5,126 nucleotides of DNA. It comes from Deinococcus sp. GTDB taxonomy: Bacteria > Deinococcota > Deinococci > Deinococcales > Deinococcaceae. The stretch is taken from positions 1 through 5,126 of the forward strand of contig NZ_JAUNHK010000064.1 in the NCBI RefSeq assembly GCF_030523985.1. Reading direction: 5' to 3'. Below are positions 1-5,126 of the stretch, one piece after another. The first letter of the stretch is position 1, and every line of letters begins with the position of its first letter. The notes below the pieces were generated by a model. That model was not told the DNA's origin and did no database searches. It was given only the letters and a program-made list of their open reading frames with translations. The translations under genes were made by a program, and so were the position numbers.

Positions 1-92
1 AATTCTGCGTTTCACGGTTTTTTGGGGCGGTGTCGCCAGAGGGCTTGACAGGGGGAGCGGGGGGCCTCCTTTACTTTTACGGCTCCCGCTTA
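1..92. other. Intergenic segment with no recognisable gene
   Basis: No frame on either strand here has a convincing start, ribosome binding site and protein-like composition. The plus frame beginning at base 2 stays open to about 236 but has no homology I recognise and runs straight through the inserted repeat. On the minus strand this segment lies downstream of ttcA, beyond the inserted element, and was probably its original 3' flank. An AAAGGAGG-like string on the minus strand (about 66-73) has no start codon at a normal distance. A downstream neighbour may begin beyond the window edge. Confidence 0.5.
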
Positions 93-103
93 GAGCATTT
101 GAC
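91..103. repeat. Left inverted end of the MITE-like element, with TA flank
   Basis: TAGAGCATTTGAC is the exact reverse complement of 194-206. The first two bases are the presumed TA target copy. The inner bases include TTGACA (99-104), which resembles a -35 box pointing into the element, but no -10 box lies at the right distance. Confidence 0.75.
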
Positions 104-204
104 AGAATGAAACTTGCGTTCTTGACCCTCTCCCCTTGTGGGAGAGGGCCTCGCGCAGCGAGGGGTGAGGGGGCGTCCAGACCAATTTTTTACGTCAAAT
201 GCTC
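93..204. mobile_element. MITE-like element (about 112 bp) with inverted ends and TA duplication
   Basis: The left end GAGCATTTGAC (93-103) and right end GTCAAATGCTC (194-204) are perfect 11-bp inverted repeats. Each is flanked by TA (91-92 and 205-206), so the match extends to 13 bp. A TA target duplication with short inverted ends is the hallmark of IS630/Tc1-mariner family elements, and the 112-bp interior has no room for a transposase, so a non-autonomous derivative fits. The interior is dominated by a GC-rich folded core (126-173). The right end overlaps the last base of the ttcA stop codon. The family assignment is inferred from TA and the end structure only; no parental element was compared. 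Confidence 0.65.
126..173. repeat. Folded GC-rich core: two hairpins with an alternative pairing
   Basis: CCCTCTCCC (126-134) pairs perfectly with GGGAGAGGG (140-148) around a 5-nt loop. A second hairpin follows at once: CCTCGC (149-154) with GCGAGG (158-163) around GCA. The same left arm, 126-135, can instead pair with GGGGTGAGGG (162-171) at 9 of 10 positions, so two mutually exclusive folds are possible. There is no T-run on either side, so it is not a classical intrinsic terminator, although it sits where ttcA transcripts would end. Similar C/T-rich and G/A-rich palindromes are widespread in intergenic bacterial DNA; I cannot name this family with confidence. Confidence 0.6.
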
Positions 205-206
205 TA
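194..206. repeat. Right inverted end of the MITE-like element, containing the ttcA stop codon
   Basis: GTCAAATGCTCTA is the exact reverse complement of 91-103. Bases 204-206 read TAG on the minus strand and form the ttcA stop. Together with the adjacent ttcA codons, this end makes a perfect 14-bp palindrome (199-212, ATGCTCTAGAGCAT). Confidence 0.75.
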
Positions 207-1088
207 GAGCATGGTCATTTCGCTCAGTCCGGCCATGAATTCGCGGTCGGGGTAGGTTTCGGCGTCGAAGCCCGTGTCGCCCTCTAACGGGGTTACGCTC
301 AGCGAGGCGAAGTCGTAGAGGTCGCGGTCGAGCAGGTGGCTGGGTGTCACGCGGGTCAGCGAGCGCAGGATGTTTTGCAGGCGGCCAGGGTTGGCCCGTT
401 CCCAACCTTCGAGCATTTCGCCCACCACCTTGCGTTGCAAGTTCTCCTGCGAGCCGCAGAGGTTGCAGGGAATGATGGGAAACTCGCGGGCCTGGGCATA
501 GCGGATGATGTCGGCCTCGGCGACGTAGGCCAGCGGGCGAATAACCACGTTGCTGCCGTCGTCCGATTGCAGTTTGGGCGGCATGGCCTTGAGCCGCGCC
601 CCGAAGAACATGTTCATGAACAGCGTTTCGAGGATGTCCTCGCGGTGGTGCCCCAGCGCGATTTTGGTTGCGCCGATTTGCCGGGCGTGGGCGTACAGAA
701 TGCCCCGGCGCAGGCGGCTGCACAGGCTACAGGTGGTCTTGCCCTCGGGCGTCTTTTCCTTGACCACGCTGTAGGTGTCTTCGGTCAGGATGTCGTGGCG
801 CACGCCGAGTTCCGTCAGGTAGCGCGGCAGCACGTCCTTGGGGAAACCGGGCTGCCCCTGGTCGAGGTTGACCGCCACCACTTCAAAGTCGATGGGGGCT
901 TTCTTTTGCAATTGCAGCAGCACGTCCAGCAGGGTGTAGCTGTCCTTGCCCCCCGACAGGCAGACCATGACCCGGTCCCCCTGCTCGATCATGCGGTAGT
1001 CCCCGATGGCCTGCCCTGCGCCGCGCACGATGGGGGCGAACAGGCGGGAAAGGTCGGGTGGGGTCGGGGTATTCGGATTCAGGGTCAT
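204..1088 (-). CDS. ttcA: tRNA 2-thiocytidine(32) biosynthesis protein TtcA
   Basis: This 294-aa cytoplasmic enzyme is predicted to make 2-thiocytidine at position 32 of tRNA, activating the base with ATP and using an iron-sulfur cluster in thiolation. The adenylating PP-loop SGGKDS is at residues 45-50. The paired cysteines CSLC (C120, C123) and CNLC (C208, C211) match the TtcA cluster-binding regions. GHHREDILET (146-155), MPPKLQSDDG (169-178) and IRPLAY (183-188) are characteristic of the family, and the length is close to the usual ~300 aa. The ATG at 1088 is chosen because GGAGG (minus strand, 1101-1097) lies 8 nt before it and homology starts just after. The frame stays open to 1319, but that would overlap the divergent PBP gene. 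The last codons, ATG CTC TAG, abut the inserted element, which appears to supply the present stop. The gene is divergent from the PBP gene and has no operon partner in view. Confidence 0.96.
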   Translation of the reverse strand: MTLNPNTPTPPDLSRLFAPIVRGAGQAIGDYRMIEQGDRVMVCLSGGKDSYTLLDVLLQLQKKAPIDFEVVAVNLDQGQPGFPKDVLPRYLTELGVRHDILTEDTYSVVKEKTPEGKTTCSLCSRLRRGILYAHARQIGATKIALGHHREDILETLFMNMFFGARLKAMPPKLQSDDGSNVVIRPLAYVAEADIIRYAQAREFPIIPCNLCGSQENLQRKVVGEMLEGWERANPGRLQNILRSLTRVTPSHLLDRDLYDFASLSVTPLEGDTGFDAETYPDREFMAGLSEMTML

Positions 1089-1096
1089 AGGTTGGG

Positions 1097-1101
1097 CCTC
1101 C
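1097..1101 (-). promoter_or_regulatory. Ribosome binding site of ttcA
   Basis: The minus strand reads GGAGG, then 8 nt, then ATG. This is a strong Shine-Dalgarno match at good spacing and fixes the ttcA start at 1088. It contrasts with the two other genes in the window, which have none. Confidence 0.85.
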
Positions 1102-1188
1102 GCGCCAGCGCGGGCAGTGGGGCACATGCTAGCAAGGGTGCGGCTCGCCCGTGCCGTTCCCGCCGGATGGGTGGTCTCCACCAAAGGG

Positions 1189-1228
1189 TTGACGCGCCTT
1201 TCAGAATGGGCGTCTATGCTGTGGGCGT
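1189..1228 (+). promoter_or_regulatory. Predicted leaderless promoter of the PBP gene
   Basis: TATGCT at 1215-1220 fits the TANNNT -10 box used by deinococcal leaderless genes. It ends 8 nt before the ATG at 1229, so transcription would be expected to start at or next to the start codon. A TTGACG -35-like box lies at 1189-1194, but the 20-nt spacer is longer than the ideal 17. No Shine-Dalgarno sequence is present before 1229, which agrees with leaderless translation. A small inverted repeat, GGTGG-TCT-CCACC (1170-1182), lies just upstream and might be an operator, but it is short and could be chance. Confidence 0.55.
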
Positions 1229-3721
1229 ATGACGCGCTCGCCCCAGGGCCAACCCCCGGCCCCCACGCCCACTCCTGTGCCTGTCCCGCCGTCTCCGGCA
1301 CCCACTTCGGGACAGGCACGGGGCTGCGGCTGCCTGCCCACCCTCATTCTGGGCGTGCTGCTGACCATTGGACTGGTGTTCGGCGGCATGTGGCTGCTGT
1401 GGGGCCGCGACCTCCCCAAAGTTTCCGACCTGGACGTGATCAATTTCAGCGGACAGACCCGCGTCTTCGACCGCCGGGGCGAACTGATCGGCACGCTCTC
1501 GCCCAGTCTGGCGAGCGGCACCAACGTCAACCGTGAACTGCTCGGCCCCAAGCAGATCAGTTCGTGGTTGCAAAAGGCCGTGGTCGCCAGCGAAGACCGC
1601 CGCTTTTACCAGCACAGCGGCGTGGACCCCATCGGCGTGGCCCGTGGGCTCCTCAAGGGCTTGCTGCGCAACGACCTCGAAGGCGGCAGTTCGATTACCC
1701 AGCAGGTCGTCAAAAACACCTTGCTGCGCGACCTAGGGGGCGCACGCACCGCCGAGCGCAAGTTCAAGGAAGCGGTGCTGGCCTATCAGGTGGATAAGCG
1801 CTTCAACAAAGACCAGATTCTCAATGCCTACCTCAACGTCATCTACTGGGGCGACGGCGGAGCGCAGGACATCATCGGGGCCGGGGCGGCGGCGCGGGCC
1901 TACTTCAAGAAAGAAGCCTGGGAACTCAATCTGGCCGAGAGCGTGTATCTGGCGACCATCATCCCGGCCCCCAACCGCCGCTACAAGGACTTCGAGGCCT
2001 ACCGCCCGCTGATGCGCTCGGTGCTGACGCGCATGGTCGAGGACGGGCAGATCACCAAGCAGCAGGCCGAGCAAGCCTGGATTACGCCGATTTATCCGGC
2101 AGGCTGGCGCATCGGCTGGAATACGGACGGCACGGTCAGGACGGCCGTGCTGGAGCGGCCCTCGCGCCTCGCGGAAAACCTGGTGAGCATGATGCCGCCG
2201 GGCCAGCAGTACCGTTCGCTCTACTACCTCCAGGAAGTAGAGCGCGAACTGGCGGGCAAGGTGGACCGGGGCACGCTCTACGGCGGCGCGAAAATCTTTA
2301 CCGGGATGGACTTGCAAGCGCAGCGGGCCGCCGAGCAGGCCAGCCGAAACGCCCAGGTGCCCGAAGGGGCCACGCTGGGCATCGCGCTGGTCAACCCGCA
2401 AAACGGCGAGGCGCTGGCGCTGGTCGGGCAAAAACTGACGGGCGGACGCCCCAACGAGTGGAACAACGCCACCCAGAGCCGCCGTCAGGTGGGCAGTTCC
2501 ATCAAGCCGCTGCTGTACACCCTGGCCCTGGAAAAAGGCTGGAAACAGAGCGACACCATTCTGGACGCCCCGATTTCCGGCGACTACCAGCCCAAGAACT
2601 ACTCCGGTACGTGGACGGGCGTATATGTCTCCATGCGCTACGCCCTCAACCACAGCCTCAACCTGCCGACCGTGCGGATGGGTCAGGAACTCGGCGTGCC
2701 GACCTTCGAGGCCAAACTGCGCGACCTGGGCCTGACCCCGCCCAGAGACGGCGGCCTGAGCCTGACCATCGGCACGCTGGAGGCCAGCCCGCTGCAACTG
2801 GCGGCGGCCTACGCGCCCTTCGCCAACGGCGGCCTGTACTACGCGCCCAGCACGGTGCGCCGGGTCGAGTCGGCCCAGGGGGAAGTGCTCTACCAGCGCC
2901 CCGACCCGGTAGGCAAACGGGTGTGGGACAAGCGGGTGGCGTGGCTGGGCCTGGACATGATTCGCGGCGTGGTGAACGACCTGAGCGCCTACCAGGGCGG
3001 CTTGGCGACCAAAGCCAGAATCGAGGGCTGGCAGGTGGGCGGCAAGACCGGCACCACCAACGACATCAAGGACTTGTGGTTTGCGGGGGTCACTCCTCTG
3101 ACCAGCGGCGCAGTCTGGGTCGGCAAGCAGGAAGGCGGGGCCATGCCGAACTGGGCCTACAGCGGCGACATTCCCACCCCGGTCTGGCAGCAGGCGACGG
3201 CGGGCGCTCTGGCGGGGCGCGAGGCGGCGACCTTCGTGCCGCCCGAGGGCATCGTGTACCGCACCTACTACCGCCTGAACATGGCCTTCCGCACCGAGGA
3301 AGCCGATCAGGCTCCGGTGGGTCACGACGGCAGCAAGCGGGAGGCCGAGCCGGAAGCCGAACCCACACCTACGCCCGCCCCGCCACCGCCCGCCCAGACC
3401 GAACAGGCCGCTCCGACTTCCCCGGACACGACCCTGCCCTGGACTGTGCCCAGCACGCCTGAGCCGAGCCCCAGTGAACCTGACCCCACTGAGCCGCTGC
3501 CGAGCGAACCCGTTCCCAGCGACCCGCCGCCGAGCGAAATACCGCCCACCGAAACGCTGCCCGGCGACCTGCCCACTGACCCCGCCTTGCCGACGGACGC
3601 GTTCCCGACCGACGTGCAACCTGACGACGCAGCCCCGGCTGAACCGGCCCCCAGCGACCCGGCTCAGCCGGAGACGAACCCCTGGCTCCCCCCCGAGCTG
3701 ACGCTACCGCCCCGGCAGTAG
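1229..3721 (+). CDS. Bifunctional class A penicillin-binding protein (PBP1A-like)
   Basis: This 830-aa membrane-anchored enzyme is predicted to polymerise lipid II into glycan strands and cross-link their peptides outside the inner membrane. A proline-rich cytoplasmic tail (about 1-30) precedes one membrane helix (about 36-58). The GT51 domain (about 78-255) carries EDRRFYQHSGVDP (122-134, with presumed catalytic E122), GGSSITQQVVKN (152-163) and the RKFKEA region (177-182, with E181 as the second conserved glutamate). The transpeptidase domain (about 355-665) has all three motifs: SSIK (S423 nucleophile, K426), SLN (476-478) and KTGT (606-609), so both activities look intact. Residues about 695-830 form a disordered acidic proline-rich tail with pentapeptide repeats, beyond the usual family core. 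The start at 1229 fits the leaderless promoter and places the membrane anchor normally. The stop is TAG, and the gene converges on the M24 peptidase gene. It may equally be called PBP1 or PonA/MrcA-like. Confidence 0.97.
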   Translation: MTRSPQGQPPAPTPTPVPVPPSPAPTSGQARGCGCLPTLILGVLLTIGLVFGGMWLLWGRDLPKVSDLDVINFSGQTRVFDRRGELIGTLSPSLASGTNVNRELLGPKQISSWLQKAVVASEDRRFYQHSGVDPIGVARGLLKGLLRNDLEGGSSITQQVVKNTLLRDLGGARTAERKFKEAVLAYQVDKRFNKDQILNAYLNVIYWGDGGAQDIIGAGAAARAYFKKEAWELNLAESVYLATIIPAPNRRYKDFEAYRPLMRSVLTRMVEDGQITKQQAEQAWITPIYPAGWRIGWNTDGTVRTAVLERPSRLAENLVSMMPPGQQYRSLYYLQEVERELAGKVDRGTLYGGAKIFTGMDLQAQRAAEQASRNAQVPEGATLGIALVNPQNGEALALVGQKLTGGRPNEWNNATQSRRQVGSSIKPLLYTLALEKGWKQSDTILDAPISGDYQPKNYSGTWTGVYVSMRYALNHSLNLPTVRMGQELGVPTFEAKLRDLGLTPPRDGGLSLTIGTLEASPLQLAAAYAPFANGGLYYAPSTVRRVESAQGEVLYQRPDPVGKRVWDKRVAWLGLDMIRGVVNDLSAYQGGLATKARIEGWQVGGKTGTTNDIKDLWFAGVTPLTSGAVWVGKQEGGAMPNWAYSGDIPTPVWQQATAGALAGREAATFVPPEGIVYRTYYRLNMAFRTEEADQAPVGHDGSKREAEPEAEPTPTPAPPPPAQTEQAAPTSPDTTLPWTVPSTPEPSPSEPDPTEPLPSEPVPSDPPPSEIPPTETLPGDLPTDPALPTDAFPTDVQPDDAAPAEPAPSDPAQPETNPWLPPELTLPPRQ
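3449..3673 (+). repeat. Pentapeptide-repeat coding region in the PBP tail
   Basis: Residues 741-815 can be read as 15 consecutive 5-residue units of the form xxP(S/T)(E/D), such as PDPTE, PLPSE, PVPSD, PPPSE, ALPTD, AFPTD and PAPSD. The first unit (PSTPE), LPTDP and PAQPE depart from the pattern but keep the 5-residue register. An acidic residue falls at position 5 in nearly every unit. At the DNA level this is a diverged 15-bp period. The likely product is an extended, negatively charged linker outside the membrane. Confidence 0.8.
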
Positions 3722-3727
3722 GGCGCG

Positions 3728-3807
3728 CAGAGGGTGAAGGGTGGAGGGCAGAGGGTAAAGGGCAAAACCCTCTTCTCTCTACCCTCTGCCCTCTCCCCTT
3801 TACCCCT
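3728..3807. repeat. Long inverted repeat between convergent genes, possible bidirectional terminator
   Basis: GAGGGCAGAGGGTA (3744-3757) and TACCCTCTGCCCTC (3780-3793) are perfect 14-bp inverted arms around a 22-nt loop. Weaker complementarity extends outward (3731-3743 with 3794-3807). The left side also holds a tandem copy: CAGAGGGTGAAGGG (3728-3741) and CAGAGGGTAAAGGG (3749-3762), offset by 21 nt. One strand is nearly all purine on the left and all pyrimidine on the right. It fills the 78-nt gap between the PBP stop and the peptidase stop, so it could terminate both transcripts. It lacks the T-run of a classical intrinsic terminator. It overlaps the peptidase stop codon (3800-3802). Confidence 0.65.
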
Positions 3808-5065
3808 CGCCGTAGCCCCGCGCCCGCACCGTTTCCCAGTCACCCGTGCCCAGCACGAAGGGAAACTGCTGCGGGTCGGTGGTGACTTCGGGGCCACTGG
3901 GCGCGAGGTACACGTCCACTTCCGAACGGATGCCGAAGCCCCCGCGACCCGCAGAAAAAGGAGCGGCGGGGTAGGTGCCGGGTTCGACCGTGACGGCGAG
4001 GCCCGGCGTGAGGGTGCGGGTATCGCGGGTTTCGTAGTCGTCGAGGTTGGCTCCCGCCCCGTGAATCTGCACGCCCAGGTCGTGTCCGGTGCGGTGCAGG
4101 AAAAACTGGCTCCACGTCTCCCCCATCGCGTCACGGGCGGCGCGGTCGAGTTCCCAGCCTTGCAAGCGCCCGTAGCCCTCGGCCTGCACGCGGCCTTGCA
4201 ACAGCCCCACTGCCGCGTCGCGTGCCGCACGCACGGCGGCCCAGGCGTCCAGATATTCCGCCGAGGGTTCGCCCGCGTGGCCCACCCAGGTCACGTCGGC
4301 AAAGGGGCGGCCCGGTTCCTGCGCCCACAGGTCAATCAGGACGCACTGCCCCGGCTCCAGCGTCGCGCTGCTCTGGGCGCTCGGTTCGTAGTGGCTGTCG
4401 GCGGCGTTGACCCCGAAACTCACGTTCACGTCGTGCCCCGCCTGCATTCCCGCCGCGTGAATGCGTCCCATGATGAGTTGCTGCACTTCCCACTCGGTCA
4501 CAGGCTGGCCCGCCAGAAGCCGCTCGTGGATGAGGCGGAAGGCGGCGTCTTTGGCTTCCATCAGCACGGCGGCGGCCCGGCGATGCGCGGCGAGGTCGTC
4601 CGGCGTCCAGACCAGGAAGGCTTGCAGCAGGTCGGCGCTGCTGGCGATGTGGGCGGCTCCGGCGCGGCGCACCCGTTCTACGGTTCCGGCGTCCACCCGG
4701 CTGACATACGGCACCGCTCCGTCCGGGCTGTATTCCATCGCCAGCGACTGCCCCGCCACCACGTCCCGCAGGGCGGCGTCGAGTTCGGCGTGCGAGCCGA
4801 AAGAACGCAGACTCGCGCCCCAGTCCCGCGTGACCCGCCCCCAGTTGCCGCCCTCGATGTGGTTGTGCAGCACCACCGCCTGCCCCTCACGCGGCACCCA
4901 CACGAAAAAGCGCCGGGTCAAAAACACGCCTTCGGGAATGCCCAGCACCCGGCGGGCGTGGGGATTGAGGCCCTGGAAGTCGTAGACCAGCCAGCCGCCC
5001 AGGTCGGTCTGCGCGAGGGCGGCTTGCATGGCAGGAACGGGATTGGCTGTGGCTGGGTTGGACAT
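3800..5065 (-). CDS. M24-family metallopeptidase (Xaa-Pro aminopeptidase/prolidase-like)
   Basis: This predicted 421-aa cytoplasmic metalloenzyme would cleave peptide bonds next to proline, in short peptides or at protein N-termini. Residues about 1-150 match the creatinase-like N-terminal domain in position and style. The C-terminal pita-bread domain has all five dinuclear-metal ligands expected for M24: D245 (VLIDLW), D257 (FADVTW), H328 (HRTGHDLG), E361 (VEPGTY) and E382 (IRSEVDV). Histidines likely to bind substrate are H225 (DSHYEPS) and H335 (VQIHG). There is no signal peptide or membrane helix. The ATG at 5065 is preferred over the in-frame ATG at 5077 because a TANNNT -10 box lies 7 nt upstream and covers the 5077 codon; the longer form would be 425 aa. 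Exact substrate (dipeptidase or aminopeptidase P) cannot be told. The gene converges on the PBP gene. Confidence 0.93.
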   Translation of the reverse strand: MSNPATANPVPAMQAALAQTDLGGWLVYDFQGLNPHARRVLGIPEGVFLTRRFFVWVPREGQAVVLHNHIEGGNWGRVTRDWGASLRSFGSHAELDAALRDVVAGQSLAMEYSPDGAVPYVSRVDAGTVERVRRAGAAHIASSADLLQAFLVWTPDDLAAHRRAAAVLMEAKDAAFRLIHERLLAGQPVTEWEVQQLIMGRIHAAGMQAGHDVNVSFGVNAADSHYEPSAQSSATLEPGQCVLIDLWAQEPGRPFADVTWVGHAGEPSAEYLDAWAAVRAARDAAVGLLQGRVQAEGYGRLQGWELDRAARDAMGETWSQFFLHRTGHDLGVQIHGAGANLDDYETRDTRTLTPGLAVTVEPGTYPAAPFSAGRGGFGIRSEVDVYLAPSGPEVTTDPQQFPFVLGTGDWETVRARGYGEG

Positions 5066-5072
5066 GCCCAGC

Positions 5073-5078
5073 AGCATA
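5073..5078 (-). promoter_or_regulatory. Predicted leaderless -10 box of the M24 peptidase gene
   Basis: The minus strand reads TATGCT, then GCTGGGC, then the ATG at 5065. This is the same hexamer used before the PBP gene and fits TANNNT at a leaderless distance. No TTGACA-like -35 box is visible about 17 nt upstream, and no Shine-Dalgarno sequence precedes either candidate ATG. Confidence 0.5.
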
Positions 5079-5095
5079 ACGGAGACGGCAAAAAC

Positions 5096-5117
5096 CCCCT
5101 CCCGGTGTGGGAAGGGG
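5096..5117. repeat. Hairpin upstream of the M24 gene, resembling the MITE core
   Basis: CCCCTCCC (5096-5103) pairs with GGGAAGGGG (5109-5117) around a 5-nt loop, with one bulged A. Its shape and sequence resemble the 126-148 hairpin of the ttcA-end element. It lies 18 nt upstream of the peptidase -10 box. It runs close to the window edge, so whether inverted ends flank it cannot be seen. Confidence 0.5.
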
Positions 5118-5126
5118 CCGAACTTT

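Noticed and set aside
1..15. Possible GTG start on the minus strand (GTG AAA CGC AGA) running out of the window
   Set aside because: No Shine-Dalgarno or TANNNT box precedes it, and only five codons are visible.
45..77. TTGACA (45-50) with TTTACT/TACTTT (70-77) as a plus-strand promoter
   Set aside because: Spacers of 19-21 nt are too long and no gene follows on the plus strand.
190..195. TTACGT half-site resembling the deinococcal radiation/desiccation response motif
   Set aside because: The matching second half (ACRTAA at the right distance) is missing, and the site lies at the element's edge downstream of ttcA rather than in a promoter.
1126..1131. TAGCAT on the minus strand as a -10 box for ttcA
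   Set aside because: It fits TANNNT, but there is no -35-like sequence at the proper distance and the motif is common by chance; ttcA's promoter is left unassigned.
1170..1182. GGTGG-TCT-CCACC inverted repeat as an operator between ttcA and PBP
   Set aside because: Five-bp arms are too short to support without conservation data; it is mentioned only within the promoter entry.
336..1232. Plus-strand open frame of 298 codons opposite ttcA
   Set aside because: It is antisense to ttcA, has GC-driven composition, no domain and no ribosome binding site.
1089..1319. N-terminal extension of ttcA up to 1319
   Set aside because: It overlaps the divergent PBP gene and its promoter, has no family similarity, and bypasses the strong GGAGG site before 1088.
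1733..3619. Long open frame (628 codons) on the minus strand inside the PBP gene
   Set aside because: It is antisense to a clearly functional PBP gene; open antisense frames are expected at high GC, and its translation is Arg/Gly/Ala-rich with no recognisable domain.

Overview
This window looks like a housekeeping stretch of a Deinococcus-type chromosome, possibly close to D. radiodurans. Three things suggest this: high GC with strongly GC-biased third positions, TANNNT -10 boxes placed 7-8 nt before start codons (the leaderless arrangement known to be common in deinococci), and small palindromic repeats between genes. The species is inferred; no search was run.

Layout: 1-92 holds no supportable gene. 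93-204 is a small element with inverted ends and TA flanks, inserted at the 3' end of ttcA. 204-1088 (minus) is ttcA, the tRNA 2-thiocytidine(32) thiolase. 1089-1228 is a 140-nt divergent promoter region. 1229-3721 (plus) is a bifunctional class A penicillin-binding protein with GT51 glycosyltransferase and transpeptidase domains and an unusual acidic, proline-rich pentapeptide-repeat tail. 3722-3799 is the short gap between convergent genes; it lies inside a larger inverted repeat. 3800-5065 (minus) is an M24-family (Xaa-Pro aminopeptidase/prolidase-like) metallopeptidase. 5066-5126 contains its promoter and another hairpin, cut by the window edge.

The three genes do not form an operon or an obvious pathway: ttcA and the PBP gene diverge, and the PBP and peptidase genes converge. 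Their products act in tRNA modification, cell-wall synthesis and peptide turnover. I see no defence system, CRISPR array, prophage, RNA gene or undescribed multi-gene system.

The most interesting signals are small. The ttcA stop codon appears to have been the TA target of a MITE-like insertion that changed TAA to TAG without altering the protein. The PBP and peptidase genes share nearly the same leaderless -10/start block. The stop codon of the peptidase gene also lies within repeat sequence. The PBP tail repeats with a regular 5-residue period.
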